DNA of 64,000 nt from NCBI GenBank assembly GCA_910589595.1, contig CAJUTM010000012.1:1-64000 (forward strand). Direction: 5' to 3'. Positions 1 through 8,671 of this stretch are shown here, in pieces. Every line of letters starts with the position of its first letter. Position 1 is the stretch's first letter. The stretch is from an uncultured Eubacterium sp. (GTDB lineage Bacteria > Bacillota > Clostridia > Lachnospirales > Lachnospiraceae). The translations under genes were made by a program, and so were the position numbers. The notes beneath the pieces are model-generated. The model did not search any database. It was not told the DNA's origin and saw nothing but the letters and a program-made list of their open reading frames with translations.

Positions 1-2
1 AT

Positions 3-101
3 ACGGAAACGGGTCTTGTGAAAGAAATAAATGAAAATGACACGGAGTGGAATGTCGCTTATGCAGTTTATAAGGATGGATTAGAGGACGGATATGATTG
101 A
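3..101 (+). CDS. C-terminal end of a truncated upstream gene
   Basis: The window opens inside a reading frame that gives 32 codons and stops with TGA at 99-101. Only the tail is visible (ending ...YKDGLEDGYD), so no family can be named. Its stop overlaps the ATG of the next gene by 8 nt, so the two are probably translationally coupled. Low-GC DNA and a following row of small acidic proteins make a toxin-immunity or similar accessory locus possible, but this is inference. Confidence 0.5.
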   Translation, partial: TETGLVKEINENDTEWNVAYAVYKDGLEDGYD

Positions 102-465
102 CAAATATGGGAAAAAATATTTAGTTATTAGATTTGTTGAAAACTATGATATGGAAGAGCAAAAAGAAAGTGATTGGTCACTGGTAGAAGATAATGAAGA
201 ATTTGCTTATACGAATTGGTTTTCTTATAATGATTACTGGAAATTTGCAGATATAGCAGATATTAGAGAAGAGATATACATTATTGAGAATTGGTTACGA
301 TTAGATTTAGCTAAAAAGTGGTGTGAAAAGCATGACATTGAATATAAGATAGAAGTACCTGTTGAATATCCGCAGGAGTTGGCAGAGAGGGAAATCAGGA
401 AGAGCATAAGAGGAAAAATCAGGGATACAAAGTTTAAAGAGCCGTTTGGTTTTTTGAATCATTAG
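94..465 (+). CDS. Hypothetical 123-aa acidic protein (immunity-like)
   Basis: Encodes a small soluble protein rich in Tyr, Trp, Glu and Asp, with no signal peptide or membrane segment. The start ATG has GAGG about 6 nt upstream and overlaps the end of the preceding frame. I recognise no domain. Size, acidity, aromatic content and position directly behind another gene in AT-rich DNA resemble immunity proteins of polymorphic or contact-dependent toxins, but no toxin is in view. The codon use is more AT-rich than in the carbohydrate enzymes downstream, which suggests acquisition by transfer. Confidence 0.55.
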   Translation: MIDKYGKKYLVIRFVENYDMEEQKESDWSLVEDNEEFAYTNWFSYNDYWKFADIADIREEIYIIENWLRLDLAKKWCEKHDIEYKIEVPVEYPQELAEREIRKSIRGKIRDTKFKEPFGFLNH

Positions 466-520
466 AAAGAAATTTAAGCGGCAGCAAAGGCGGTATCTGT
501 AGCGAAAGTGAGGGATAATA

Positions 521-946
521 ATGGTTTATACATTTTTTCCGGATGTGATAAAAGGTAAAGAGTATAAGAATTTAGTTAATTATTTATGCAATGTCGCAGA
601 TAAAATTTATTTTATGTTTTATGAGGACATGATGTATAATGATAGAATATTAGAATTGGAACAGAATTGTAAAAAAATTAATGTACCAAGAAGAATAAGA
701 GAACATATGAATGAGGGCATGAATATTGTTGGGTATGAAATGGATATTTTTATTACCATGTACATATTTGAGTACAATAGTTTTTATGATTTGTTAAGAG
801 ATACACCATATGGTGTAGTATTGTTTTATAGTGGAAACGACGAGGTAATTTATGTACACTTGAACGATTTTGATGATATATATATTACAACAGATGATAA
901 GAAATTAATAAAAGAACTTTCATATATTGAAAATCTCAATAATTAA
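521..946 (+). CDS. Hypothetical 141-aa acidic protein (immunity-like)
   Basis: Encodes a cytosolic-looking 141-residue protein rich in Asp, Tyr, Phe and Asn. AGGG lies 6 nt before the ATG. It follows the previous small gene by 55 nt on the same strand in the same AT-rich stretch. The C-terminal half (about residues 85-135) alternates hydrophobic and acidic residues in a beta-rich pattern, as in many single-domain immunity proteins. No diagnostic motif is visible and the function is unknown. Confidence 0.5.
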   Translation: MVYTFFPDVIKGKEYKNLVNYLCNVADKIYFMFYEDMMYNDRILELEQNCKKINVPRRIREHMNEGMNIVGYEMDIFITMYIFEYNSFYDLLRDTPYGVVLFYSGNDEVIYVHLNDFDDIYITTDDKKLIKELSYIENLNN

Positions 947-947
947 T

Positions 948-1111
948 CTTACGAGCAAAATTTGCGAATCAATTAACTGATATAAATTTTCCGGAGAATG
1001 TGGAAATTGTTGACCGTGTTAAAATTTGTGGGAAGCTTATGGGAAATGGAAATTCATTGGATTATTTATGATGGTGGTTATGAGCCGCTCTGGGATTTAA
1101 GAGGGCATTAG
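948..1111 (+). pseudogene. Decayed gene remnant with a frameshift
   Basis: After the previous stop, one frame stays open as ...FANQLTDINFPENVEIV... without a start codon and stops near 1072. The next frame then carries on with protein-like sequence (IIYDGGYEPLWDLRGH) to a TAG at 1109-1111. A single indel near 1045-1060 would join the two pieces. It is best read as the tail of another small protein of the same accessory cluster that has lost its start and frame. The rest of the interval to 1268 (1112-1268) holds only the leader of the next gene; I see nothing else in it. Confidence 0.45.
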
Positions 1112-1268
1112 TTTGAAAAGGTAGAAGGTACTATCATTTTCTGCAAAAAATGTTCGATTTCTGACATGGAGGAATTTTCCTATAAAGTAATTTTTCAAAT
1201 ATGTCGATTACCTAAATAACTGACGGAACAGGAATAACATGCAGGAGGCAGCACGGGGAGTATCGGCT

Positions 1269-1799
1269 ATGTTCAGGATTGCAGTATGCGATGAGAACAC
1301 AATGGTTCGTAAAAAGATGAAGCAATTAGCGGCGGCGTATATGGAAAGCAGGGAGTGTAAGGCGGAAATATATGAGGCGGCTTGCGAGCAGGAAGTTCCT
1401 GCCAAAGTTCATGCGATATTGAATTTACGACAATTGGTGGAAAACGAATTGCAGCAACAATTCAATAGTAAAGATATTTTGACTTTTCCTTTTCGGGAGG
1501 GAGAGAGGCGCCTGACGCTACATCAGATTGTCTATGTGGAAAGCAAATTACACCGTCTGTATTTTCATTTAGAGGACGGTCAAATCCGTACGATGTACGG
1601 TATCCTCAACGAATGGGAAGAGAAGATGTGTAATGACGATTTTCTGCGTATCCACCAAAGTTATTTGGTAAATATGCGCTACATACGTGAGATTAGCGGC
1701 TGTGTAGTTTTTCTGGAAAAGGGTACGGAACTGACTGTTCCGCGCACAAGGTACCGTCAGGTACGCGAGAGATTTATGGCATATCAGAGAGGAGTGTAA
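1269..1799 (+). CDS. LytTR DNA-binding regulator with shortened receiver
   Basis: Encodes a transcription regulator of the LytR/AgrA response-regulator type. The C-terminal ~100 residues form a LytTR domain (IVYVESKLHRLYFHLEDG ... FLRIHQSYLVN), which binds DNA through beta-strands. The N-terminus starts like a receiver (FRIAVCDENTMVRKKMKQL), but only about 60 residues precede the LytTR domain instead of about 120. The phospho-acceptor Asp strand and the conserved Lys strand are missing. The start at 1269 is chosen because GGGGAG lies 8 nt upstream; an ATG at 1239 has no good site. With no phosphorylation site, the protein is either constitutive or a degenerate fusion left by an in-frame deletion. 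Confidence 0.75.
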   Translation: MFRIAVCDENTMVRKKMKQLAAAYMESRECKAEIYEAACEQEVPAKVHAILNLRQLVENELQQQFNSKDILTFPFREGERRLTLHQIVYVESKLHRLYFHLEDGQIRTMYGILNEWEEKMCNDDFLRIHQSYLVNMRYIREISGCVVFLEKGTELTVPRTRYRQVRERFMAYQRGV

Positions 1800-1804
1800 C
1801 AAGT

Positions 1805-2260
1805 ATGAGAGTAAGTAATCAAATGGGAGGCAACCGCCTGTACAAAAGCACGAAAGCAGCGAAAGAAAAGAAGATAGCCGCACAGGCAAGGAAACAGTCA
1901 ATGGATAATTTCATTAATTCTTCTAAGTCGATGGGGCTGGAGGCGATTCGTTCTTCTCTTTATAATGATAAAGTGTCCGGTCTGTCATTCAAACAGCGTC
2001 ACGACAATTTGCGCCAGTTAAGGGTAAATTACCGCAGAGCGTCGCAGTTGATGAAACTGGAAAAGTACAAACCGCTGACAGGTGAAAAAGATGTCTGGAC
2101 TTCATTAATCAATGGGAAGATTGGTGAAAAAGAGCTGGATGAGGCTTTAGTGAAATTAAAAGAGGAAGAGCAGAAGAAAGAAAATGCGGCCGGTACGGAA
2201 GAAAAGAAAGAAGAAGCGGAAAAGACGGAAACCGCAGAAAAGAAAACGGAGACAAATTAA
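1805..2260 (+). CDS. Hypothetical 151-aa coiled-coil protein with acidic Lys/Glu tail
   Basis: Encodes a basic, helical N-terminal region (about 1-100, rich in Lys, Arg, Ser and Gln) followed by a low-complexity tail of Lys, Glu, Ala and Thr repeats (about 118-151). No signal peptide or membrane segment is seen. The ATG is 5 nt after the LytTR gene, with GAGGAG 10 nt upstream inside that gene's end, so the two are probably cotranscribed. Its stop codon overlaps by 4 nt the stop of the convergent AraC gene. I recognise no family. Confidence 0.6.
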   Translation: MRVSNQMGGNRLYKSTKAAKEKKIAAQARKQSMDNFINSSKSMGLEAIRSSLYNDKVSGLSFKQRHDNLRQLRVNYRRASQLMKLEKYKPLTGEKDVWTSLINGKIGEKELDEALVKLKEEEQKKENAAGTEEKKEEAEKTETAEKKTETN

Positions 2261-3075
2261 TCGCTGTTGCGGTCAATCGGGTGATGGCTGTTGCGGTATT
2301 CGGTCGGGGTCATGCCGGTATGATGTTTAAACGCATACGAAAAGGCATGGCCGTCACAAAAACCGAGATTGAGTGCAATGGAAACAATGCTTCGGTTCGA
2401 ATTGCACAATTCCACTTTCGCACATTCCATTGTTTCATTAATCAGATACTGCTTTAATGTGATTCCCATTTCTTTGTGAAACAAAGAAGATAAATATTTG
2501 GGATGGTAGCCCAGATATTTGGCCAAATCGGAGACGGTGAGGTGATAGGCCTGATTCCATTTAATGTAATTTCTTACATTTTGTAACAGGTAGTCTTTAA
2601 AGGAATGGTTTGCAGACGAAGCGCTTGCCTGTATCTGGTTATAAATTTCCAATAAGATATTCATGGCATATAAATTATTTGTCCTCTTATCTTTATAAGT
2701 AAACTCTACATCATTGAGCTGCGTAAAAGCAGCTCTTATTCGATTCATGGAGGAAATAGTTCCGCGGAGGGGAAGGGTAAAAACTGGTTCGTTCGCAATG
2801 TGCAGCATCGGACATTCAAAATGAAGCCAGTAGAAAGAGCAGAGCGACGGCTTATCTCCATATTGATAACCCGGTTTCATAATCAGATATTCATTGGCGC
2901 TGATTTCATAATGTTGATTGTCGTCGGCGATATGAAGAGTTCCGTCAGTGACGATAATTAATTGGTATTCTTCCAGAGGGCGCGACATATGTGTCCAATC
3001 GGAAGATTTTGATTCCAGTAATCCGCAGAACTTGTAATTTATCTGCGCTGCTGTAGAAATTGTAATATTTTCCAT
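2257..3075 (-). CDS. AraC-family transcriptional regulator
   Basis: Encodes a 272-aa regulator with an N-terminal cupin-like sensing half (about 1-160, with the typical YQLIIVTDGTLHI strand) and a C-terminal double helix-turn-helix of AraC type (about 170-265). The signature region is visible as SIVSIALNLGFCDGHAFSYAFKHHTGMTPTEYRN. Family members usually bind a sugar in the cupin half and control nearby carbohydrate genes. It is divergent from the GH127 gene across a 168-nt spacer, which makes that gene the likely target. The ligand cannot be read from the sequence; an arabinose oligomer is a guess from context. A strong GAGGAGG ribosome site precedes the ATG. Confidence 0.9.
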   Translation of the reverse strand: MENITISTAAQINYKFCGLLESKSSDWTHMSRPLEEYQLIIVTDGTLHIADDNQHYEISANEYLIMKPGYQYGDKPSLCSFYWLHFECPMLHIANEPVFTLPLRGTISSMNRIRAAFTQLNDVEFTYKDKRTNNLYAMNILLEIYNQIQASASSANHSFKDYLLQNVRNYIKWNQAYHLTVSDLAKYLGYHPKYLSSLFHKEMGITLKQYLINETMECAKVELCNSNRSIVSIALNLGFCDGHAFSYAFKHHTGMTPTEYRNSHHPIDRNSD

Positions 3076-3243
3076 TTATAAACCTCCTCAATCATAGTCG
3101 CCAACCGTATAAAAACGATATTTTCTGAATATTAGTATATAACAATAATCTTACTTTTTCAAACCAAATATTTTTATTTTCTATTTACCAATTTCCGAAT
3201 CTGTGAGATAGTAGACATAACAAATTTTTATGGAGGTAGGCGT

Positions 3244-6200
3244 ATGAATGTCAAAAGATATCAAAAATGGTTTAAAAGCGGACTGGCAATCGTGATGGCA
3301 GGCGCCATGATGATTGGAACAGCCGTACCAAATGCAGCGACAATCTCGCAGGCAGCAGATTCGGCAGCAAGTGAACAACCGGCGAGTGCGCAGGCGATTG
3401 TTTCATCCGATGCAGCAGATATTAAGTTTTCGGAGAAACATATTGTATCCGATTTAACACTGCCGGTACAGGGGGCAAAGGGGAGTAAGATTTCGTGGAA
3501 ATCATCAAATGAATCAGTGATCGCCAATGACGGAAAGGTAACAAGACCGAAAAAAGGGGAACCGGATAACGAAGTAATATTGGAGGGAACAATCAAGATG
3601 GATGATTATGCAAAAACACGCAAATTCACTTTTGTTGTGCTGGCAGACTCAGAGATAGGGCCGGCAGAGCAGTTTGAATTAGATGAAGTCGAAGTTCTTG
3701 ATAGTTATTATTTATCGGCGCAAAAAGAAGATATCGCATTTCTCAAGAAATTTGATAATGACCGCGTATTAGTCCATTACCGTGAGACAGCGGGTGTGGA
3801 TACGAAAGGTGCAAAATCCTACGGCGGCTGGGAGAGCGGTCTGCTGGCCGGCCACAGCGTCGGACATTATCTTACCGCCGTTGCACAGGCGATTAAAGTA
3901 ACAGGCGATAAGGAATTAAAAGATAAGCTGGATGCGATTATTGCCGGACTGGCAGAATGTCAGGACAAATTGGGAACCGGTTTTATCTTTGGGGCACAGG
4001 TTCAAGATAAAGAAAACGTAGAGAAGCAGTTTGACCTTTTGGAGCAGGGAACTACGGCAGGTACATGGGTACCGTGGTACAACATGCACAAAATGGTAGC
4101 CGGTCTCGTAGATACTTATAAGTATACCGGAAACGAGCAGGCGCTTGACGTAGCAAAGAAATTAGGCGACTGGGTTTATAACCGTGTCAGCAAATGGGAC
4201 GCCGGACTGCAGGCAAGAGTATTGGGAACCGAATACGGCGGCATGAATGATTGTCTATATGAGTTGTATTTATGTTCAAGAGACAAAAAGCACTTGGAAG
4301 CAGCTCATAAATTCGACGAGACAAATCTTTTTAAGACGATTGCAAACGGCAAGAAGAATTGTCTGAATGGTAAACATGCCAACACACTCATTCCTAAATT
4401 TGTAGGTGCGCTCAAGCGTTATACGGTATTAAAGCAAACAGGCGATGCCGTGGCAGATGATGATGTATATTTAGAATATACAAAGAAGTTCTTTGATATT
4501 GCAGTACAGAGACATTCTTACATAACCGGCGGCGTCAGCGTTATGGAGCATTTCCGTAAAGATAATGCTCAGGACAGCACGAGAACGAAGACAAACTGCG
4601 AGAGCTGCTGTGCTCATAATATGTTGAAACTGGCAAGAGAATTGTTTAAAGTGACAGGTGACAAAAAATATGCTGATTACTATGAGACAACGCTCCGCAA
4701 TTCCATTATGGGAGCAGTAAAATCCGAAACGGGAGCAGCGGCATATTTCATTCCAATGGCAACCGGATATTTCAAGACGTTTGGTACTTCCGATCCGGCA
4801 ACGAATAAGTTCTGGTGCTGTACCGGCAGTGGAATGGAAAACTTCACCAAACTGGGAGACAGTATGTACTTCCGCACTAACGATACATTGATTGTAAACC
4901 AGTATGTTTCTTCAAAAGTAACATGGGAAGAGAAAAATCTTGTTGTGACGCAGCAGTCGGATGTTACAAAATCAGAAAAAGCTACCTTTACGATTAATGC
5001 GCTGGGCGAGGGAGCAATTGCTACCGCGGCATTGGCGCTGCGCGTACCTGACTGGATGCACAAGAGCACTACGGTAACTGTCAATGGACAAAAAGAGACG
5101 GCAGCAGTAGGCTCCGGAGGTTATATTCTTCTCAAGCGCGAGTGGAAAGACGGCGATGTAGTGACGATGGAATACCCGATGACAGTAGATGCATTCGGGC
5201 TTGCGGATAATAATTCTGTCTATGCATTCCGTTATGGACCGACCGTGCTGGCTGCAAAATTAGGAAAAGAGAAAATGAACTCTACGACATGGGCGGGCGC
5301 CGATTTAACAGCTCCGCTGTACAAAGTAGTAGGCAGCGAGTCAAAGAAGATTACGATTAAGTATGGCGACTCGAAAGCAGCTACGCCGTTTGCCAGCGAG
5401 ACATTAACCGTTCAGGAAAATATATCAGCGATTGAGTATATCGACAAGATTGAGAACTATCTCGTAAAAGATACAAATAGCGAAACACTGTCATTCCATA
5501 TTGCGGGAACGGATGCCGAGAAGATGTTTGACGGAGGTTTGCAGTTCGTACCGTTCAACACATTAAACGATGAGCGCTATGGTATTTACTGGTACTTTAG
5601 CAGCGCTCACGCCGAGAGCGATGAGAGCCAGATACTGGCGGGAAAAGAAAATGCGCGTCTGGATGCCAGCATATTAGACTCTACGCAGCCGGGATATGGT
5701 CAGTACGAAAATGATGTAATTCATCAGATGGAGGAAAAGAATTCTATAGCGGGGACGATTTCGGACGGCGGTAGTACCCGTCTGGCGAATGCCGGTGGTT
5801 ACTTTACTTATAACCTCGTTGTGAATCCGGATAAAGGAAATTCCCTGTTGTGCCAGTTCGCCAAAGAGGACAACGGCAAGACGCTGAAAGTTTCCGTAGG
5901 CAACACGGTAATTGCAGATAAAAAGCTGGCGTATGACGGCAAAGACAGTTTCTACACCGAATACATTTCTATTCCGGATGATGTATTGAAACAGAATGTA
6001 AAGAAAATTACTCCGCAGGGCGATACGAAAGAATATACGGTATTGCCGGTACGATTTGAGAGCGGTTCTGCCACAGAGGCAAGCGCGCGTCTGGTTGGCG
6101 GTCTGTACATGACGCAGAACTTCAGCAATCAGGCATCCCTGAAGTCATTGACAAGTTCAGCAGGCGAAGTAAGCAACAGCAATAACACTTATACGGTTGT

Positions 6201-6726
6201 TGTTCCGAAAGGTACTGCTTCCGTAGCGCTGAAATATGCAATTGCAGACACATACGGCTTACTGTATATCAATGATAAGCTTGTAGATGATACAAAAGAG
6301 CAGACATACAACTTTACAGGCAGCCCTCTTACATTAAATGTAAAAGTATATGCCGAAGACCATAAGACGACAGCGGATTATCAGGTTGTCATTAAGACAA
6401 AAGAAGAAACGGTAATAAATAATAATCAGAAAGAGGATAACAATAAAGTAGTAACGGTGACACCACCACCAAAGAAGAAAAAGAAAGCATCGATTTCCAT
6501 TGTTGGCAAGAAGTCGGTGAAGAAAGGAAAATCCATTGTACTTACAGTTAAGAAAAAGAATATTAAAGGTAAGGCAAAATGGAGCGTCAACAAAAAGAAA
6601 CTTGCTAAACTGAAGAAAAAATCTGCGAATAAAGTTGTATTAAAAGCCCGCAAAAAGGGTAAAGTAAAAGTAACCGTAAAGGTTGGAAAACTGAAGAAAA
6701 CAAAAACAATAAAGATTCGCAAATAG
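3244..6726 (+). CDS. Secreted GH127/GH146-type beta-L-arabinofuranosidase, multidomain
   Basis: Encodes an extracellular 1160-aa glycoside hydrolase that should release beta-L-arabinofuranose from plant glycans. A signal peptide covers 1-38. An Ig-like module (about 58-137) precedes the catalytic (alpha/alpha)6 domain (about 145-680). GGWESGLLAGHSVGHYL near 194 is typical of the family. By analogy with Bifidobacterium HypBA1, E453, C455, C525 and C526 should bind zinc, C525 should be the nucleophile and E435 the acid/base. A cadherin-like strand module (about 980-1050) and a very lysine-rich Ig-like domain (about 1075-1160) follow, the latter probably for wall binding. GGAGGT precedes the ATG, and a terminator follows at 6741. 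The family call is firm; GH127 versus GH146 is not resolved. Confidence 0.9.
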   Translation: MNVKRYQKWFKSGLAIVMAGAMMIGTAVPNAATISQAADSAASEQPASAQAIVSSDAADIKFSEKHIVSDLTLPVQGAKGSKISWKSSNESVIANDGKVTRPKKGEPDNEVILEGTIKMDDYAKTRKFTFVVLADSEIGPAEQFELDEVEVLDSYYLSAQKEDIAFLKKFDNDRVLVHYRETAGVDTKGAKSYGGWESGLLAGHSVGHYLTAVAQAIKVTGDKELKDKLDAIIAGLAECQDKLGTGFIFGAQVQDKENVEKQFDLLEQGTTAGTWVPWYNMHKMVAGLVDTYKYTGNEQALDVAKKLGDWVYNRVSKWDAGLQARVLGTEYGGMNDCLYELYLCSRDKKHLEAAHKFDETNLFKTIANGKKNCLNGKHANTLIPKFVGALKRYTVLKQTGDAVADDDVYLEYTKKFFDIAVQRHSYITGGVSVMEHFRKDNAQDSTRTKTNCESCCAHNMLKLARELFKVTGDKKYADYYETTLRNSIMGAVKSETGAAAYFIPMATGYFKTFGTSDPATNKFWCCTGSGMENFTKLGDSMYFRTNDTLIVNQYVSSKVTWEEKNLVVTQQSDVTKSEKATFTINALGEGAIATAALALRVPDWMHKSTTVTVNGQKETAAVGSGGYILLKREWKDGDVVTMEYPMTVDAFGLADNNSVYAFRYGPTVLAAKLGKEKMNSTTWAGADLTAPLYKVVGSESKKITIKYGDSKAATPFASETLTVQENISAIEYIDKIENYLVKDTNSETLSFHIAGTDAEKMFDGGLQFVPFNTLNDERYGIYWYFSSAHAESDESQILAGKENARLDASILDSTQPGYGQYENDVIHQMEEKNSIAGTISDGGSTRLANAGGYFTYNLVVNPDKGNSLLCQFAKEDNGKTLKVSVGNTVIADKKLAYDGKDSFYTEYISIPDDVLKQNVKKITPQGDTKEYTVLPVRFESGSATEASARLVGGLYMTQNFSNQASLKSLTSSAGEVSNSNNTYTVVVPKGTASVALKYAIADTYGLLYINDKLVDDTKEQTYNFTGSPLTLNVKVYAEDHKTTADYQVVIKTKEETVINNNQKEDNNKVVTVTPPPKKKKKASISIVGKKSVKKGKSIVLTVKKKNIKGKAKWSVNKKKLAKLKKKSANKVVLKARKKGKVKVTVKVGKLKKTKTIKIRK

Positions 6727-6740
6727 AAAAAATAAAGAAA

Positions 6741-6773
6741 GGATATCAGGTTAATCCCTGATATCCTTTTTCT
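6741..6773 (+). terminator. Rho-independent terminator after GH127 gene
   Basis: A perfect 10-bp stem (GGATATCAGG paired with CCTGATATCC, 6-nt loop) is followed directly by a T-rich run. It lies 15 nt after the GH127 stop codon. Confidence 0.9.
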
Positions 6774-6874
6774 CTTATAGGATTAGGGTGTCCGAGGGGG
6801 TGAGAGAGCTGTAGCTCTTGTCAGTCCACTTCCGATAATTCGTAAATATAAAATAAGCAGGAGGAAAGTAAAAT

Positions 6875-7474
6875 ATGGATATGAGCGCAATGTTTCGTCT
6901 CAGCTATGGATTATATATTTTAACTGCGCGGGATGGCGATAAAGATAACGGATGTGTCGTCAATACGGTCACACAGGTGACGGTTTCTCCCAACCGGATT
7001 GTCGTGGCCGTAAACAAAGATAACTATACTCACGATATGATAGTAAAAACGGGTATTTTTAACGTATCCGTCCTAAGTGAAAAATCTACGTTTGCAACAT
7101 ATCGTCATTGGGGGTTCCAAAGCGGGGCGCAGGTAAACAAGGCAGAGGGAATCGAATTTTACCGCTCGCAAAACGGCCTGATATTTCTTGCCAAGGAAAC
7201 AAACGCCTATCTCTGTGCGAGCGTTGTTTCCATGACGGATTTGGGAACACATACGCTATTTTTGGCAGATGTCACAGACGCGGCCGTGCTTTCCGGCGTG
7301 CCGTCGGTAACGTATCAATATTATCAAGACCACATAAAGCCGGCGCCGCCGGAAAAGAAAAAAGGATTTGTATGTACGGTCTGCGGCTATATTTATGAGG
7401 GAGAGACTCTGCCAGAAGATTTTGTATGTCCGGTGTGTAAACATCCGGCCGCTGATTTTAGACCGGCACAGTAA
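6875..7474 (+). CDS. Flavin reductase-rubredoxin fusion (high-molecular-weight rubredoxin)
   Basis: Encodes a 199-aa cytosolic redox protein. Residues about 1-150 form an FMN-binding split-barrel flavin reductase domain (the pattern NTVTQVTVSPNRIVVAVNK is characteristic). Residues about 162-197 are a rubredoxin domain with the four iron-binding cysteines in CTVC and CPVC. Such proteins in clostridia pass electrons from NAD(P)H through FMN to a rubredoxin iron, often to flavodiiron proteins or peroxide reductases for oxygen protection. AGGAGG lies about 10 nt before the ATG. The gene stands alone between a terminator and a convergent neighbour. The partner oxidoreductase is not in this window. 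Confidence 0.9.
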   Translation: MDMSAMFRLSYGLYILTARDGDKDNGCVVNTVTQVTVSPNRIVVAVNKDNYTHDMIVKTGIFNVSVLSEKSTFATYRHWGFQSGAQVNKAEGIEFYRSQNGLIFLAKETNAYLCASVVSMTDLGTHTLFLADVTDAAVLSGVPSVTYQYYQDHIKPAPPEKKKGFVCTVCGYIYEGETLPEDFVCPVCKHPAADFRPAQ

Positions 7475-7489
7475 AAAAATAAAACCGGC

Positions 7490-7510
7490 AGGGCATTGCG
7501 CCCTACTTTT
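7490..7510. terminator. Short bidirectional terminator
   Basis: A 5-bp GC stem (AGGGC/GCCCT, 5-nt loop) sits between the convergent flavin-reductase and RhuM genes, with T-runs on both outward sides. The stem reaches into the RhuM stop region. Confidence 0.6.
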
Positions 7511-8516
7511 TAATCTGATTTTTTACTTCTCTTTCAAGATTATGAATGGTATCAAGGTATGCTTGCTCAACGGGAGCAATTGTTTTCTCCTGATATTTGC
7601 GATATTCTTGTTTGGCTTTTTCGATTGCCTGAGTGTGACTGATTGTTCCGCTGTTTTGCAGAAGTTTTCTGTTGCCAGATGATAGTACTGTATCAAGCTG
7701 GTCTATGTAGTCGCTCATATACATCGGTATATGCTCGATAGCATTGATTTCAGCAAAATCGAAATAACCGGAAACAAGATTATTAAGAACTTTAAGCTCT
7801 GTTTCAGATAAATAATTTTTCGCAACGCCAATATCTTTAAGCGCCGGTATTTCACCCGAAAACGAAGTTAATCCCATAAACGGCTTTTCTGCGTCTGCCC
7901 GCTGATAAATGACTTCAGCCGCCGTATGTCCGTGAGCCGCAAAGTGCAGTTTGTTTTGAACAATCTTAAAAAACTTAACGGATTCGGCGGCTTTCGGATT
8001 ATAATCAACGCTTGTTGCGTATAAATCAAGAACTTGTCTGTAAAGAACCTTTTCTGAGGAACGAATATCTCTGATTCGGTCAAGCAGTTCTTTCCAATAA
8101 GAACCGCCGCCGTTCCCTTTTAAACGCTCATCATCAAGAGCAAATCCTTTCTGCATATATTCCTTTAAAATTCCCATAGCCCAAATTCTGAACTGTGTGC
8201 CACGAAGTGATTTTACACGGTAGCCAACAGAAATAATGACATCAAGGTTATAAACCCGCGTAATATTGCTTTGTGTTTTTCCTTTCATTGCACCGTGCGG
8301 ACTGGTTGTTGCAATTTCTGCAACAACCACTTTTTCGTCCAACTCGCCTTCGGTAAAAATATTTTTGATATGGCGGGAAATCGTGGACTTATCCCTTTGG
8401 AATAATTCTGACATCTGCTCTTGTGACAGCCAAACGGTATCGCCGTCAAAAGTTGCTTCTACTTTTGTGATACCGTCATCCGTTGTATAAATAATTAAGT
8501 CTGTATTTGGGTTCAT
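7503..8516 (-). CDS. RhuM-family protein
   Basis: Encodes a 337-aa protein of the RhuM (virulence RhuM) family, widespread in mobile and accessory DNA and of unknown biochemical function. The N-terminal part (about 1-115) carries the family motifs VWLSQEQMSELFQRDKSTIS, a winged-helix-like stretch, and NLDVIISVGYRVKS. The C-terminal part includes the KLHFAAHGHTAAEVI segment with a His pair, followed by helices. The start at 8516 is preferred because GGAG lies about 8 nt upstream; longer versions run into an inverted repeat. Proposed roles for the family include regulation or a Fic/Doc-like toxin association, but none is shown here. Confidence 0.85.
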   Translation of the reverse strand: MNPNTDLIIYTTDDGITKVEATFDGDTVWLSQEQMSELFQRDKSTISRHIKNIFTEGELDEKVVVAEIATTSPHGAMKGKTQSNITRVYNLDVIISVGYRVKSLRGTQFRIWAMGILKEYMQKGFALDDERLKGNGGGSYWKELLDRIRDIRSSEKVLYRQVLDLYATSVDYNPKAAESVKFFKIVQNKLHFAAHGHTAAEVIYQRADAEKPFMGLTSFSGEIPALKDIGVAKNYLSETELKVLNNLVSGYFDFAEINAIEHIPMYMSDYIDQLDTVLSSGNRKLLQNSGTISHTQAIEKAKQEYRKYQEKTIAPVEQAYLDTIHNLEREVKNQIKK

Positions 8517-8545
8517 AATAATCTCCATTCCTAAGCTTAGCGGAA

Positions 8546-8589
8546 GAAGTACGAGCAAAAAGCAGCGTAGCTGTCTTTGCTCGTACTTC
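8546..8589. repeat. 14-bp perfect inverted repeat upstream of the RhuM gene
   Basis: GAAGTACGAGCAAA at 8546-8559 is matched exactly by its reverse complement at 8576-8589, with a 16-nt loop that can itself pair in part (AGCAGC with GCTGT). It lies 30 nt upstream of the RhuM start, between that gene and the esterase stop. It could be a transcription attenuator, a Rho-independent-like structure or a small mobile palindromic element. Confidence 0.7.
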
Positions 8590-8671
8590 ACTATCCCTCT
8601 GTCAAAACAGATTTCTGACAGCTAACCGTTTTCGGCGCCGTATGTTATTTTAGCTATTATTTTTTATCCCA

